Below are positions 33,421 to 42,368 of a stretch of DNA of 64,000 nucleotides, one piece after another. How positions within the stretch are numbered: the stretch's first letter is position 1; every line of letters begins with the position of its first letter. Below the pieces are notes generated by a model. That model did no database searches. It was not told the DNA's origin and worked only from the letters and a program-made list of their open reading frames with translations. This DNA is from Prevotella sp. (GTDB taxonomy: Bacteria; Bacteroidota; Bacteroidia; Bacteroidales; Bacteroidaceae), in NCBI GenBank assembly GCA_017460515.1, contig JAFUAY010000035.1:1-64000 (forward strand), written 5' to 3'. The translations under genes and the position numbers were made by a program.

Positions 33421-33548
33421 ACTTTTCTCTCACTCGGCATAGCTCAAACAATTTGATTTCCTCGAACTCTCTCGCGACTCGGCAGAATGTAAACACGTTT
33501 ACTTCTGCTCTCGCTGCTCCATCGTTTGGCTCTGCACTCGCTTACTCG
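33421..33548. repeat. Two adjoining copies of the CGAG-type repeat
   Basis: Copy one (33421-33480): minus strand TCGAGGAAATCAAATTGTTT then GAGCTATGCCGAGTGAGAG. Copy two (33476-33548): minus strand GCGAGTGCAGAGCCAAACGA, GCGAGAGCAGAAGTAAACGT, GTTTACATTCTGCCGAGTCG, with a central palindrome AAACGTGTTT-like. They follow the plan of the dinD insert. Confidence 0.65.
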
Positions 33549-33621
33549 AAAAGTTCGAGTCATCTCCGAAGGTATAAGCTTGCTCTACGCTAGGCCTATA
33601 CTGCTGATTTGACAATCATTT

Positions 33622-33771
33622 CTATATTCTGTACTTCTTTTTCTTCCTGAAGCCCATAAAGAATTCCCACTTATCATCATAGTCAGTGGTCATCACAGCC
33701 TCCCCCGCATTGGTAGATTCAGCCAACGGAATAAGGCTCTGGGCCATTTCCTGTATGTCGTCTCTATCCAT
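33622..33771 (-). CDS. Small hypothetical protein
   Basis: 49 residues from ATG 33771 (MDRDDIQEMAQSLIPL), 11 bases after the stop of the decayed AlbA_2 gene, so it was probably translated with it. An in-frame upstream start at 33807 would overlap that gene. No family recognised; acidic N-terminal half, basic C-terminus (GFRKKKKYRI). No membrane helix. The call rests on position and start context only. Confidence 0.4.
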   Translation of the reverse strand: MDRDDIQEMAQSLIPLAESTNAGEAVMTTDYDDKWEFFMGFRKKKKYRI

Positions 33772-33782
33772 ATTCACGATTG

Positions 33783-34908
33783 CTACTGGTTTTCTACTAT
33801 TTCCCAATGCCCGCCTTTGTCAGCTCCTACACGTTTCAAAATTCCTTGCTCCTGTAGTTTCTTCAGCTGCCATTTCACGCCATCCGGCGAGATGTCACAG
33901 ATCTTGGCAAGTCTTTCTCTGCTGATTGTTGGCTCATCTTTGATAGCGTCCAATATAATATCAGCGGTTTTCTGGGTAGTTTTCTGGGTAGTTTTCTGGG
34001 TAGTCTGCCCTGACAAGTTCCCATCGCCCATCACATCCACCTCGACCTTCGGTTCTCGAACTATTACGCTAAAGGCCGTCACCAGGTTCACGTTGAACTC
34101 CGGCTCCGGGCTATCATTGTCCTTCAGCAGATGACGCACCTCGTTCACGCCATGGTTGAACATGTTCAAACGGATAATTCACCACATCCTTCTCGCGTAG
34201 GATGCTGATGGGTACCGGGCGTTTGGTGATGATGCCGTCGCGCAAGAAGTTCTCCAGTTCCGGCAACACTTTGTAGAGACAGCCCTCGAAGCGTCGTTCA
34301 TTGAGAATCTGTCCACCATTATCATTGCCACGGAAATGCACATACTGGATATAAGCACCGTGCATGAAGAATTTCGGATTGCGTCCGAACATGATCAGTG
34401 CGGCGAAAGTGGGACAGTCTGCCTGCATGTTATACAGGTGCAATGCAGCCAGCTGCTCTTTCAATGGTCGGCGGTCTTCAGCCAATACGTCTGGCGCAAT
34501 GGCCCGTGGCATGTATTCCTTCACAATGATGTCCGTATCAATGTCATCAATTGTAGCCTCACGACAAGGGCGCGTGTCAAAGGTCGGCAGACTGGCCGCA
34601 CAACGCTCGGCCAATATACGCTCTTCCTGAGCATTCGCTATGTCACGCCGTGGGCCGATGCGGATAAACGTCCTTCCTCGGTAGCGTACAGGTGTGTCGA
34701 AGGATGGTGTCACCTTCAGCCCCGACAACTCCCCGTTGTCATGGGCACCCAGTATCAGATAGCCCTTCTTGCGAGAGTTAGGCATGTCATTCGCAAAGGC
34801 ACAGATAGCCTCCTGAAACTTATCCATATCACCCGTTGATATGGTACGTTCCACGCGATAAGTCTCTGTGCTGTGCAGCAGCTCTTGTATCTCTTCCTTT
34901 GTTATCAT
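33783..34908 (-). pseudogene. Decayed AlbA_2/Schlafen-type ATP-binding transcriptional regulator
   Basis: Two overlapping frames together make up one broken gene. The first (34908 down to 34114) begins MITKEEIQELLHSTETYRVE and has AlbA_2 segments (AICAFANDMPNSRKKGYLIL, RGRTFIRIGPRRDIANAQEE, FGRNPKFFMHGAYIQYV) but lacks about 40 residues after SGLKVT. It runs to LREKDVVNYP and then leaves frame. The second (34169 down to 33783) resumes with NHGVNEVRHLLKDNDSPEPE, the C-terminal part, and a winged helix (ISRERLAKICDISPDGVKWQ). The ATPase region normally between NYP and this point is missing. So there are at least two deletions, one out of frame. KTTQ repeated three times (12-base units near 33970-34005) precedes the winged helix. 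Confidence 0.75.
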
Positions 34909-35371
34909 TCGTTTCTTATCAGTTTCTAAGCTAAAAAATGCAGGAACTCCCAAATAGCGTCTCGACAGGTGACCAAACCTTTTAATACGCTACAAGGGAG
35001 TTTCCGTAAATCTATATTTTAGGCATTTATGCCTTTGGTGGTCTTTGTCGGGTAATAGCTATGACTGTGTCAATACTTACTAATTGGCTACAAATTTACG
35101 AAATTTGTTACAAAAAATTGAATATCAAACCATATTTTTATTTTTTTTAATTATGTACGCGCAAACAATCCGTATTTTTTCAACGCTTCACGATGTATTC
35201 TGCAGATATCATCAGCTAAAGATCATGGGGCTTGCCTTCATCGTTATCAAACGATAATCTCTCATCTCTCCAGAAGGCTATAGGCTGTGCAAAGAATGGA
35301 ATTTTTCCGAAACTATTATTTCTTTGTCCATTAGGTTGCCAGGTTGTCAAAAGCTCAATGTGTAAAGCGTT

Positions 35372-35414
35372 TGCAACCTGTTTGAGGTTATCATAGGTTG
35401 ACAAGAGGTTGTCA
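35372..35414. repeat. Left arm of a 43-base inverted repeat
   Basis: TGCAACCTGTTTGAGGTTAT followed by CATAGGTTGACAAGAGGTTG and TCA. Its reverse complement recurs at 35722-35764 with about three differences. Confidence 0.8.
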
Positions 35415-35421
35415 ACCTATG
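35392..35421. repeat. Perfect 13-base hairpin
   Basis: CATAGGTTGACAA, spacer GAGG, TTGTCAACCTATG. Overlaps the left arm of the larger inverted repeat. Confidence 0.8.
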
Positions 35422-35721
35422 CATAGGTTCTTTGCAAGCAAAACGGCAGGGCCGAGCGGACAAGAGGTTGTAGTCAGCTTTGATTATTGGCTGTAGAGGC
35501 CACCTTTAGGAGTTTAAAGGCTGATTTCTGAGATGAGTTATATTGTGCAAAACCATCAAATTCTCTAGAGAATTTGTCGGAAAATTGGCGCTTTTCGGGT
35601 AAAAAAGTGGCACTTTAGCCTCTAATTCTCTAGAGAATTTAGTATGATTTATTGTGATTTTTGATGAGAAGTCCATGAAATAAAATTGAAAAGGCACGCT
35701 TAAGCATGATGTATTGTATCA

Positions 35722-35764
35722 TGACAACCTCATGTCGACCTATGATAACCTCAAACAGGTTGCA
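35722..35764. repeat. Right arm of the 43-base inverted repeat
   Basis: TGACAACCTCATGTCGACCT, ATGATAACCTCAAACAGGTT, GCA; near-perfect reverse complement of 35372-35414. Further GACAACCT units lie just to the right (35788-35805). Confidence 0.8.
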
Positions 35765-35876
35765 TAGCCTTTTTGGTAGGGAGTTTTGACAACCTGACAA
35801 CCTTTCAGATAACAACTTCGTCGGCGAGCGAACCAACTGGTCGGGAGTCATCGTGAACGGCTGGTTACATGGCATG

Positions 35877-37499
35877 TTAGGACGATCTTCTCCTGTAGCG
35901 GATGAACATCAGAAGCAGGAATAACGACCCAATGCCAAACACGAGTGATAGTAGCGCACTCTTTGTGAAGCCAGCCAAGAGGAATGCGAAGAACGACACA
36001 GCGGCTACTGTCAGAGCATAAGGCAGCTGGGTGGTAACGTGGTTGAGGTGTACACATTGCGCACCTGCCGATGACATGATAGTGGTGTCGGAGATGGGCG
36101 AACAATGGTCGCCGCACACAGCGCCTGCTATACAGGCAGAGATGGAGATAACCATTAACTCCGGATCAACCTCCTGGAAACATGACACCACGATGGGGAT
36201 GAGAATGCCGAACGTGCCCCACGACGTGCCTGAGGCAAAAGCCAGTCCAACAGCAACGGCAAAGATGATGGCAGGCAGTAGACCCATGAGTCCGTCGGCA
36301 GAGTGTTCCACCAAGCCAGCCACGTATGTTACAGCCCCAAGACTGTCGGTCATGCTCTTCAGGGTCCATGCAAACGTCAGAATCAGCATGGCGGGAACCA
36401 TCTGTTTGAAGCCTTCCGGCAGACAGTCCATACAGTCGCCGAACGACAGCGACTGTCGCAACAGATAGTATGCAATGGTGATGATGAGCGCTATAGATGA
36501 GCCCAGCACCAGTCCCACCGAGGCATCGCTGGCAGCAAAGGCATCGATGAAGCTCTTGCCATCAAAGTAGCCACCTGTGTATATCATGCCAATGATACAC
36601 CAGAAAATGAGCAGCACGACGGGTACGACCAGATCCGTTACCCGACTAACTGCCTCCTTCCCGTTCTGGAGCTCTTCGTGAGTCTGATTGCTCTTGCCAG
36701 TGGTGAAAAGATCTCCTTTGGCTGCATTGTCCTCATGCAACTTCATGGGGCCATAGTCCAGTTTCATGAGGATGATGAAAATCATCATAAACAGGCTCAG
36801 CAGTGCATAGAAGTTAAAGGGGATGGACTGAACAAAGATGCTGATGCCATTCTCGCCCTTGACGAATCCCGACACCGCTGCGGCCCACGACGATATGGGG
36901 GCAATGATGCAGACAGGTGCTGCCGTAGAGTCAATCAGATATGCCAGTTTAGCACGGCTTACCTTGTGCTTGTCGGTAACAGGCCGCATGACAGAACCAA
37001 CGGTCAGGCAGTTGAAATAGTCGTCAATGAAGATTAGACAACCCAACAGCATGGTTGACAACTGCGCTCCGGCACGGCTCTTAATGCGCTTGGAGGCCCA
37101 TGCACCAAAAGCCGCCGACCCGCCTGTACGGTTCATCAGCTGCACCATTGTACCGAGGATAACCAGGAAGATGAGTATACCTACGTTCCACTTATCGGCC
37201 AGCGAGCTAACGATACCGTACTGGAACACCTGGTTAAGTGCGCCCACTGGCTGGAAGTTGGCGTTGAGTAGGGCTCCTGTCAGAATTCCAAGGAACAGCG
37301 AACTGTATACCTCCTTGGTAATCAGTGCCATTGAGATGGCGATGACGGGTGGCGTCAGGGCCCATACGGTATTCTTTACTGGCATGTGGTTAATGCCTAC
37401 GGCATAGCCTAACCATCCCAAGAGCACTATGACGATAATCAGTGACAGATAGGTTAACCATTTAGGCTTTCCAGGTTGTATAGATTCCAGTGATTCCAT
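35877..37499 (-). CDS. NhaC-family Na+/H+ antiporter
   Basis: 540 residues with about 12-13 membrane helices. Segments diagnostic of the NhaC/ion transporter family: ALTPPVIAISMALITKEVYS, LLGCLIFIDDYFNCLTVGSV (paired Asp in a membrane helix), GTSWGTFGILIPIVVSCF, and CGDHCSPISDTTIMSSAGA near the C-terminus. Exchanges Na+ for H+ at the inner membrane, or a related solute; members also include malate-lactate antiporters. Stands alone at the right edge of the island; starts 48 bases after the stop of the barrel protein gene upstream, so the two could share a transcript. Confidence 0.92.
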   Translation of the reverse strand: MESLESIQPGKPKWLTYLSLIIVIVLLGWLGYAVGINHMPVKNTVWALTPPVIAISMALITKEVYSSLFLGILTGALLNANFQPVGALNQVFQYGIVSSLADKWNVGILIFLVILGTMVQLMNRTGGSAAFGAWASKRIKSRAGAQLSTMLLGCLIFIDDYFNCLTVGSVMRPVTDKHKVSRAKLAYLIDSTAAPVCIIAPISSWAAAVSGFVKGENGISIFVQSIPFNFYALLSLFMMIFIILMKLDYGPMKLHEDNAAKGDLFTTGKSNQTHEELQNGKEAVSRVTDLVVPVVLLIFWCIIGMIYTGGYFDGKSFIDAFAASDASVGLVLGSSIALIITIAYYLLRQSLSFGDCMDCLPEGFKQMVPAMLILTFAWTLKSMTDSLGAVTYVAGLVEHSADGLMGLLPAIIFAVAVGLAFASGTSWGTFGILIPIVVSCFQEVDPELMVISISACIAGAVCGDHCSPISDTTIMSSAGAQCVHLNHVTTQLPYALTVAAVSFFAFLLAGFTKSALLSLVFGIGSLFLLLMFIRYRRRSS

Positions 37500-37547
37500 A
37501 ATTATTTATTCATTATTTGATTGCCTAAATCTTGTTTGCTATGTATT

Positions 37548-39311
37548 TTATTTGCGGAAGGGATAGATGGTGGCTCCCACACTCAGCGCACGGTTCTGAT
37601 AGAGGTCGGTGAGTTGTGACCATGTGCCTGTGGTATAGCCGGCCAAATCGTGAAATTCGGCAAAGACGTTGCACTTCTTGCCCAGCTGCTTGTTGGCCTT
37701 AACGGTGGCGAAGAGATGCGGATGCACGTCACCGATAGTGCGCCGACTGCTATAGAGTAACGTAGTTGACAGGCGGAATCCGTTAGGAAGATTAAGCGTG
37801 GGGGCTGCTTTGAGCGTAACGTAGTCGTCATCGGCAGAAGCAGAGTTGTCGCCGGCCTTTTGATGCTCATGATAGTAGTTGGCGCCAAACGTCAGTTCCC
37901 ATGGGCCTGTTTTCCAATAGACGGAGTTCCTCAGACCTATCTGAAAGTGGTCGGGGCCAGGGAGCTGGCTATACCAGTTGCCTTCCAGGCTGGTATGTAG
38001 GAAGAAATTCTTCTGTTGGTACGAATAGCGCAACACGCCCTGATGTGCGAGGTTGGTGCTGTAGTTGCCTGCATCATATTTCAGGGCTGTTGTCGGAGCC
38101 GTCTCGTCGACCAGGAAGTCACTCATTTCGGGAATGAAGAAACGACGGGCAAACAGTCCCTGGATGAAATGCCGCCCTGTCTTGCAGCCCACACTGGCCA
38201 GGTAGCAGTGGTTGTTGCGCTGATGTGTCCAAAGACTTTGGTCGGTAGCATCGTACTGGCGGTTCCAGTAGTTCATCATGCGGAAGCGGTCGCCGAGTGT
38301 CAGTACCCAGGGACCGTGGGTATAATCAAGTTGTGCGTAGAAATCGGTTACCATGTGCTGTTCGCGGTTCTGGCCGATATTCCATGTGTTCTCATAGTCC
38401 ATCTCAGAGCCCACTATCAACCAGAGGTCAGGGGTGAAGAGAGGAATGTCCAGTTCGATAAAGCCATAAGGATAGCTGTCGCCCAACTTTGAGCCGTTAT
38501 CGTTTTCCCTGAAGTAGTCGTTGCCCACCTCAGCAAAGAGGATAGCGTCGTTTTTGAAGGTGTGGGAATAGGATAACACAAGACACCAGTTGCGATTGTA
38601 GTAGGGCAGGGCTTTAGTAGGTTCAGAGCTGAAGAGATTAAGTTTGCTGTTGTCGAACTCTTGGTATGCCTTTATGAGAAGCCTGTCGCTTTGGCTTATT
38701 TTCCAGTCCAGACTGAGATGAACGTTTTCTGCCAGACAGCGCTCAGTCATGCTGTTGACGTCGGTAGGATATGCCTTGCCGTAGGATGTGTGAGCCATAG
38801 CATAGGCCTGTACCGTGAGCTTTTCAGTTCTGTTGGTCACGTCAGCGTATACCATTCCGTTGCCGTATGTGCTGCCTGCAAGTGCTATCTTACCATCAGT
38901 TTTTATGTCGTGGCGGTAATAGATGTCGATGATGCCTTTTGTTCCACCCACAGCTTTCGCCACAGAACTGTTGCTGCATATCTGGATCTGGGCAATCTCG
39001 CAAGCCTTCACATTGGTCAGGAAGGATTCGGAGTCGATGATGAGGTCGATGTTGTCGACTCGCAAATTGTAATTGAGGTCTATCTTCTTTCCGTTGACAG
39101 AAAAAAACTCTGGGCACGTGTTCAGCACGTCCATCAGGGTCATCTCATTGTCAGGCGACATCCTGTCCACGTGGATGACGTAGCGGTCGCCCTGAAACTC
39201 GATAATCCCGTCTGCCTCGTCAGCGTAGGTAGCCACACTGCACATGCACAACACGCATACCAACAGCTGTCGCAGCAGATTTTTATAGTTTTTTTCTTTC
39301 GTCAGTATCAT
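37548..39311 (-). CDS. Outer-membrane beta-barrel protein, TonB-receptor-like
   Basis: 587 residues. N-terminal signal peptide (LLVCVLCMCSVATYA, cut before DEADG). Residues ~55-135 resemble a plug-like domain (MTLMDVLNTCPEFFSVNGKK, IDLIIDSESFLTNVKACEIA). From ~145 onward there are many alternating beta strands with aromatic girdles (WVLTLGDRFRMMNYWNRQ, YWKTGPWELTFGANYYHEH), ending ALSVGATIYPFRK. No SusD partner, TonB box or carboxypeptidase-like N-terminal extension is visible, so it may be a small TonB-dependent receptor or a relative. Substrate unknown. It lies 11 bases after the uvrB stop. Confidence 0.75.
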   Translation of the reverse strand: MILTKEKNYKNLLRQLLVCVLCMCSVATYADEADGIIEFQGDRYVIHVDRMSPDNEMTLMDVLNTCPEFFSVNGKKIDLNYNLRVDNIDLIIDSESFLTNVKACEIAQIQICSNSSVAKAVGGTKGIIDIYYRHDIKTDGKIALAGSTYGNGMVYADVTNRTEKLTVQAYAMAHTSYGKAYPTDVNSMTERCLAENVHLSLDWKISQSDRLLIKAYQEFDNSKLNLFSSEPTKALPYYNRNWCLVLSYSHTFKNDAILFAEVGNDYFRENDNGSKLGDSYPYGFIELDIPLFTPDLWLIVGSEMDYENTWNIGQNREQHMVTDFYAQLDYTHGPWVLTLGDRFRMMNYWNRQYDATDQSLWTHQRNNHCYLASVGCKTGRHFIQGLFARRFFIPEMSDFLVDETAPTTALKYDAGNYSTNLAHQGVLRYSYQQKNFFLHTSLEGNWYSQLPGPDHFQIGLRNSVYWKTGPWELTFGANYYHEHQKAGDNSASADDDYVTLKAAPTLNLPNGFRLSTTLLYSSRRTIGDVHPHLFATVKANKQLGKKCNVFAEFHDLAGYTTGTWSQLTDLYQNRALSVGATIYPFRK

Positions 39312-39322
39312 TTTTATAGTTT

Positions 39323-41350
39323 TTACTTCAGTTCCAGTTCGCCCTGCAATCGGATGATTTCATCGCGGTACTGGGCGGCGAGGAGGAAGTCCATCTGCTT
39401 AGCAGCCTCCTTCATCTTGCGGGTGGTCTCAGCAATGAGACGCTCCATCTGCGGACGTGTCATGTGCTCGATAATCGGGTCGGCAGCCACAGCAGCAGTG
39501 GTCTCGGCAGCGGTGCTGAAGGATCGGTTCAGTTCCTTCAGATCGGCACGATCGGCCTGCTTAAGTGAACTGCTACTGATATTCTTAACTATCTGAGTAG
39601 GAGTGATGTGATGCTCTTCGTTATAGTGAAGCTGCTTGGCTCGGCGACGATTGGTCTCATCTATGGTGAGCTGCATGGAGGATGTGATGGCGTCGGCATA
39701 CATGATGACGCGGCCATTGACATTTCGGGCAGCACGTCCGGCTGTCTGCGTCAGACTGCGATGGGATCGCAGGAAGCCCTCCTTGTCGGCATCGAGGATG
39801 GCCATGAGCGATACTTCGGGCAGGTCGAGACCCTCACGCAGCAGGTTGACACCAACAAGCACATCATATTCACCGGCACGCAGTCCTTTCAGTATTTTCA
39901 CGCGGTCGAGCGTGGCCACATCACTATGGATATAGGCCGTCTTGATACCGTGACTCAGAAGGAATTCCGACAGTTCTTCGGCCATGCGCTTGGTGAGGGT
40001 AGTGACGAGTGTACGTTCGCGGCGTTCTATGCGTACATTGATTTCTTCCAGCAGGTCGTCGATCTGATTCTCTGACGGGCGCACCTCAATCTCAGGGTCA
40101 AGCAGGCCCGTAGGACGGATGACCTGTTCAACAACTACGCCCTCGGCCTCCTGCAGTTCGAAATCGGCGGGGGTGGCAGAGACGTAGATCACCTGATTGG
40201 TCTCCGCCTGGAACTCATCGAACGTCAGCGGACGGTTGTCGAAGGCGGCAGGCAGTCGGAAGCCGTACTCCACGAGGTTGGTCTTGCGGGCCCGGTCGCC
40301 GCCGTACATCGCATTGATCTGTGGTACGGAGACGTGGCTCTCGTCGATAACCATCAGGTAGTCGTCGGGGAAGAAATCGAGCAGGCAGTAGGGACGCTCG
40401 CCAGCCTTGCGCCCGTCGAAGTAGCGCGAGTAGTTCTCGATGCCCGAACAGTGGCCCAGTTCCTTAATCATCTCCATATCATACTCCACACGCTCCTTGA
40501 TGCGCTGTGCCTTGATGGGATCGCCCAATTCGTTGAAGAATTCTATCTGCTTCACCAGGTCGTCCTGAATGTCGTGAATGGCCTGGTTAGTTTGTTCCTG
40601 TGAGGTAGTGAAGAGGTTGGCAGGGTAGAGCTTATAGTCGACGAAGCGCCCCTTGCGTTGCAGGGTGACGGGGTCGAGCTCCTCAATGGCATCGATTTCA
40701 TCGTCCCAGAACACGACGCGCAGGATGGTGTCGTTGTAGGCCATGTAGATATCGACCGTATCGCCCTTGACACGGAAATTGCCCCGTTCCAACGCAATGT
40801 CGTTGCGTGTATAGAGTGCCTGGACGAGTCGTCGCAGCAGGGCGTTGCGATCAATCTTCTGTCCCTGCTGGAGCGTGATGGTGTTTTCTTCCAAAGCTAC
40901 GGGCGATCCCATACCGTAGATACATGAAACCGAAGATACAACAATCACATCCTTACGTCCTGAGAGCAAGTTACTTACTGCGCTCAGTCGCAATCGGTCA
41001 ATCTCCTCGTTGATGGCCAGGTCTTTCTCGATATAAGTGTCTGTGTGGGGTAGGTAGGCCTCCGGCTGGTAGTAGTCGTAGTAGCTCACGTAATACTCCA
41101 CAGCATTGTCGGGAAAGAAGCCCTTCATCTCATCATAGAGCTGGGCCGCGAGCGTCTTGTTGTGCGAGAGGATGAGGGTGGGGCGCTGAACGTTCTGAAT
41201 CACGTTGGCGATGGTAAACGTCTTTCCGCTACCCGTCACGCCCAGCAATACCTGGGCGCGGTCGCCTCGCTGAAGTCCGTCAGTCAGCTGTCGGATAGCC
41301 TCCGGCTGGTCGCCTGTCGGCTTGTATTTTGATGAGATTTTGAAGTCCAT
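39323..41350 (-). CDS. uvrB: Excinuclease ABC subunit B
   Basis: Damage-verifying helicase-like subunit of nucleotide excision repair. Start at 41350 (MDFKISSKYKPTGDQPEAI) matches the family; the frame is open for 98 more codons upstream but that part is unlike any UvrB and overlaps the promoter region. Motifs: VLLGVTGSGKTFTIANV (Walker A), the YYDYYQPEAYLP beta-hairpin, VIDESHVSVPQ, RTLVTTLTKRMAEELSEFL, and the C-terminal UVR domain (LIAETTRKMKEAAKQMDFLL). 675 residues, normal. Confidence 0.97.
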   Translation of the reverse strand: MDFKISSKYKPTGDQPEAIRQLTDGLQRGDRAQVLLGVTGSGKTFTIANVIQNVQRPTLILSHNKTLAAQLYDEMKGFFPDNAVEYYVSYYDYYQPEAYLPHTDTYIEKDLAINEEIDRLRLSAVSNLLSGRKDVIVVSSVSCIYGMGSPVALEENTITLQQGQKIDRNALLRRLVQALYTRNDIALERGNFRVKGDTVDIYMAYNDTILRVVFWDDEIDAIEELDPVTLQRKGRFVDYKLYPANLFTTSQEQTNQAIHDIQDDLVKQIEFFNELGDPIKAQRIKERVEYDMEMIKELGHCSGIENYSRYFDGRKAGERPYCLLDFFPDDYLMVIDESHVSVPQINAMYGGDRARKTNLVEYGFRLPAAFDNRPLTFDEFQAETNQVIYVSATPADFELQEAEGVVVEQVIRPTGLLDPEIEVRPSENQIDDLLEEINVRIERRERTLVTTLTKRMAEELSEFLLSHGIKTAYIHSDVATLDRVKILKGLRAGEYDVLVGVNLLREGLDLPEVSLMAILDADKEGFLRSHRSLTQTAGRAARNVNGRVIMYADAITSSMQLTIDETNRRRAKQLHYNEEHHITPTQIVKNISSSSLKQADRADLKELNRSFSTAAETTAAVAADPIIEHMTRPQMERLIAETTRKMKEAAKQMDFLLAAQYRDEIIRLQGELELK

Positions 41351-41401
41351 GTATGTTCTTTCTGTCGTTGTCGGAATGTAAAAAATACCTTTTTGATTCT
41401 G

Positions 41402-41409
41402 CAAAATTA
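41402..41409 (-). promoter_or_regulatory. Putative -7 box for uvrB
   Basis: Minus strand TAATTTTG, about 50 bases before the chosen start; this supports the 41350 start over the longer frame. Confidence 0.5.
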
Positions 41410-41462
41410 CATATAATCTGTGAAAACTACGTGGTATGCGGTTAAAAAAACTATAAATTCGC

Positions 41463-41492
41463 TTGTTTTTTGCCCGAAAATGAGTAACTTTG
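41463..41492 (+). promoter_or_regulatory. Promoter for bamD and following genes
   Basis: TTG at 41463-41465, 19 bases, TAACTTTG at 41485-41492; bamD starts 23 bases later. Confidence 0.65.
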
Positions 41493-41515
41493 CACGCTAA
41501 TTTTAAATATATAGG

Positions 41516-42352
41516 ATGAAAAAGAGACTCTTTCCGATATTCCTGACGCTCGTTTTGACTGTGTTGACGGCGGGTTGCACCGGCGAATTCAACCGTGTTT
41601 TCAAGTCGAGCGACTATGACTATCGCTACGAATATGCCAAGCAATGCTTCGCCTTGGGCAAGTATAGTCAGGCAGAAAACCTGCTTTTAGACCTTATCGC
41701 GCTGAAAAAGGGTACCGAAGATGCTCAGGAGTGCCTCTACATGCTGGCTATGTCGCAATACATGAACGGCGACTTTGAGGCAGCCTCAGAGACATTCCGT
41801 AAGTACCACACTACTTATCCGAAAGGTCATTTCTCTGAGCGTGCCCTCTACTATGTGGGTCAGTCGCTCTACGAAGGAGCCCCTGAACCCCGACTGGATC
41901 AGACACCCACCATCGGTGCTATCAACGCTTACCAGCAGTTCCTGGATTATTATCCCGACTCTCCCATGCGTTCCACCGCTCAGGACCGTCTGTTCATCCT
42001 GCAAGACAAGCTGGTTGTCAAGGAACTGTTGTCGGCACAGCTCTACTTCAACCTGGGCGGCTATTTCGGCAACGTCAATTCGAGCAACGAGAGCAACTAT
42101 ATCTCATGCATCATCACTGCCCAGAACGCGCTGAAGACCTATCCCTACACCAAGTGGCGCGAAGACTTCTCGCTGCTGGTCATGAAGAGTAAGTTCCTCC
42201 TGGCCGAGAACTCCTCGGAAGAGAAACGACTGGAACGCTATCGCGATGCTGAGGATGAGTGCTATGGCTTCATCAACGAGTATCCTGAATCGAAAGACAG
42301 GTCGCTGGCAGAGCGATATATCACGAAGTGCAAGAAATTTATAGGTGACTAA
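41516..42352 (+). CDS. bamD: Outer membrane assembly lipoprotein BamD
   Basis: 278 residues. Lipoprotein signal (LTLVLTVLTAGCTGEF, lipid attachment at the Cys in TAGC) followed by TPR-like helices: YEYAKQCFALGKYSQAENLL, EAASETFRKYHTTYPKGHFS, INAYQQFLDYYPDSPM. Works with BamA in folding barrel proteins into the outer membrane. Begins a plus-strand run bamD-rpoZ-DUF4293-engB-ABC-F-recR, with 16 bases to rpoZ. Confidence 0.93.
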   Translation: MKKRLFPIFLTLVLTVLTAGCTGEFNRVFKSSDYDYRYEYAKQCFALGKYSQAENLLLDLIALKKGTEDAQECLYMLAMSQYMNGDFEAASETFRKYHTTYPKGHFSERALYYVGQSLYEGAPEPRLDQTPTIGAINAYQQFLDYYPDSPMRSTAQDRLFILQDKLVVKELLSAQLYFNLGGYFGNVNSSNESNYISCIITAQNALKTYPYTKWREDFSLLVMKSKFLLAENSSEEKRLERYRDAEDECYGFINEYPESKDRSLAERYITKCKKFIGD

Positions 42353-42368
42353 AATATAATTAACGAAA

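Larger units (their letters stand above)
34954..35876. other. Gene-free stretch of 0.9 kb with inverted repeats
   Basis: No frame here has a recognisable product. It is AT-rich and contains a 43-base inverted repeat pair, a 13-base hairpin, two copies of a palindrome AATTCTCTAGAGAATT (35559-35574 and 35624-35639), many GACAACCT/AGGTTGTC units, and CAAATTTACGAAATTTG at 35091-35107 whose minus strand includes TAAATTTG, a possible -7 box for the decayed AlbA_2 gene. It looks like the right-hand edge of the island. Confidence 0.6.

Noticed and set aside
33217-33593. Two plus-strand frames of 60 and 74 codons
   Set aside because: They lie in the repeat array upstream of dinD and encode only the repeats.
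33965-34010. Possible CRISPR-like or minisatellite array (GTTTTCTGGGTA x3)
   Set aside because: Only three 12-base units without spacers, encoding KTTQ repeats that are usual in the linker of AlbA_2-type regulators.
35216-35404. 62-codon minus-strand frame (MSTYDNLKQVANALHI)
   Set aside because: It overlaps the inverted repeat and hairpin and has no recognisable family; I cannot support it as a gene.
35506-35697. 63-codon minus-strand frame
   Set aside because: Built on the two AATTCTCTAGAGAATT palindromes; looks like chance coding in repeat sequence.
22430-35876. Attachment-site copy of the tRNA-Lys 3' end at the far side of the island
   Set aside because: I looked for the T-arm and acceptor sequence (GAGTTCGAGCCTCTGAGGG) near 34.9-35.9 kb and did not find it; no integrase is present either.
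37548-39311. SusC-type polysaccharide receptor
   Set aside because: Too short (587 residues), no carboxypeptidase-like N-terminal domain and no SusD partner; kept as a generic TonB-receptor-like barrel.
41351-41644. 98 further codons open upstream of uvrB
   Set aside because: The extension does not resemble UvrB, crosses the putative uvrB promoter and overlaps the divergent bamD gene; the family start is at 41350.
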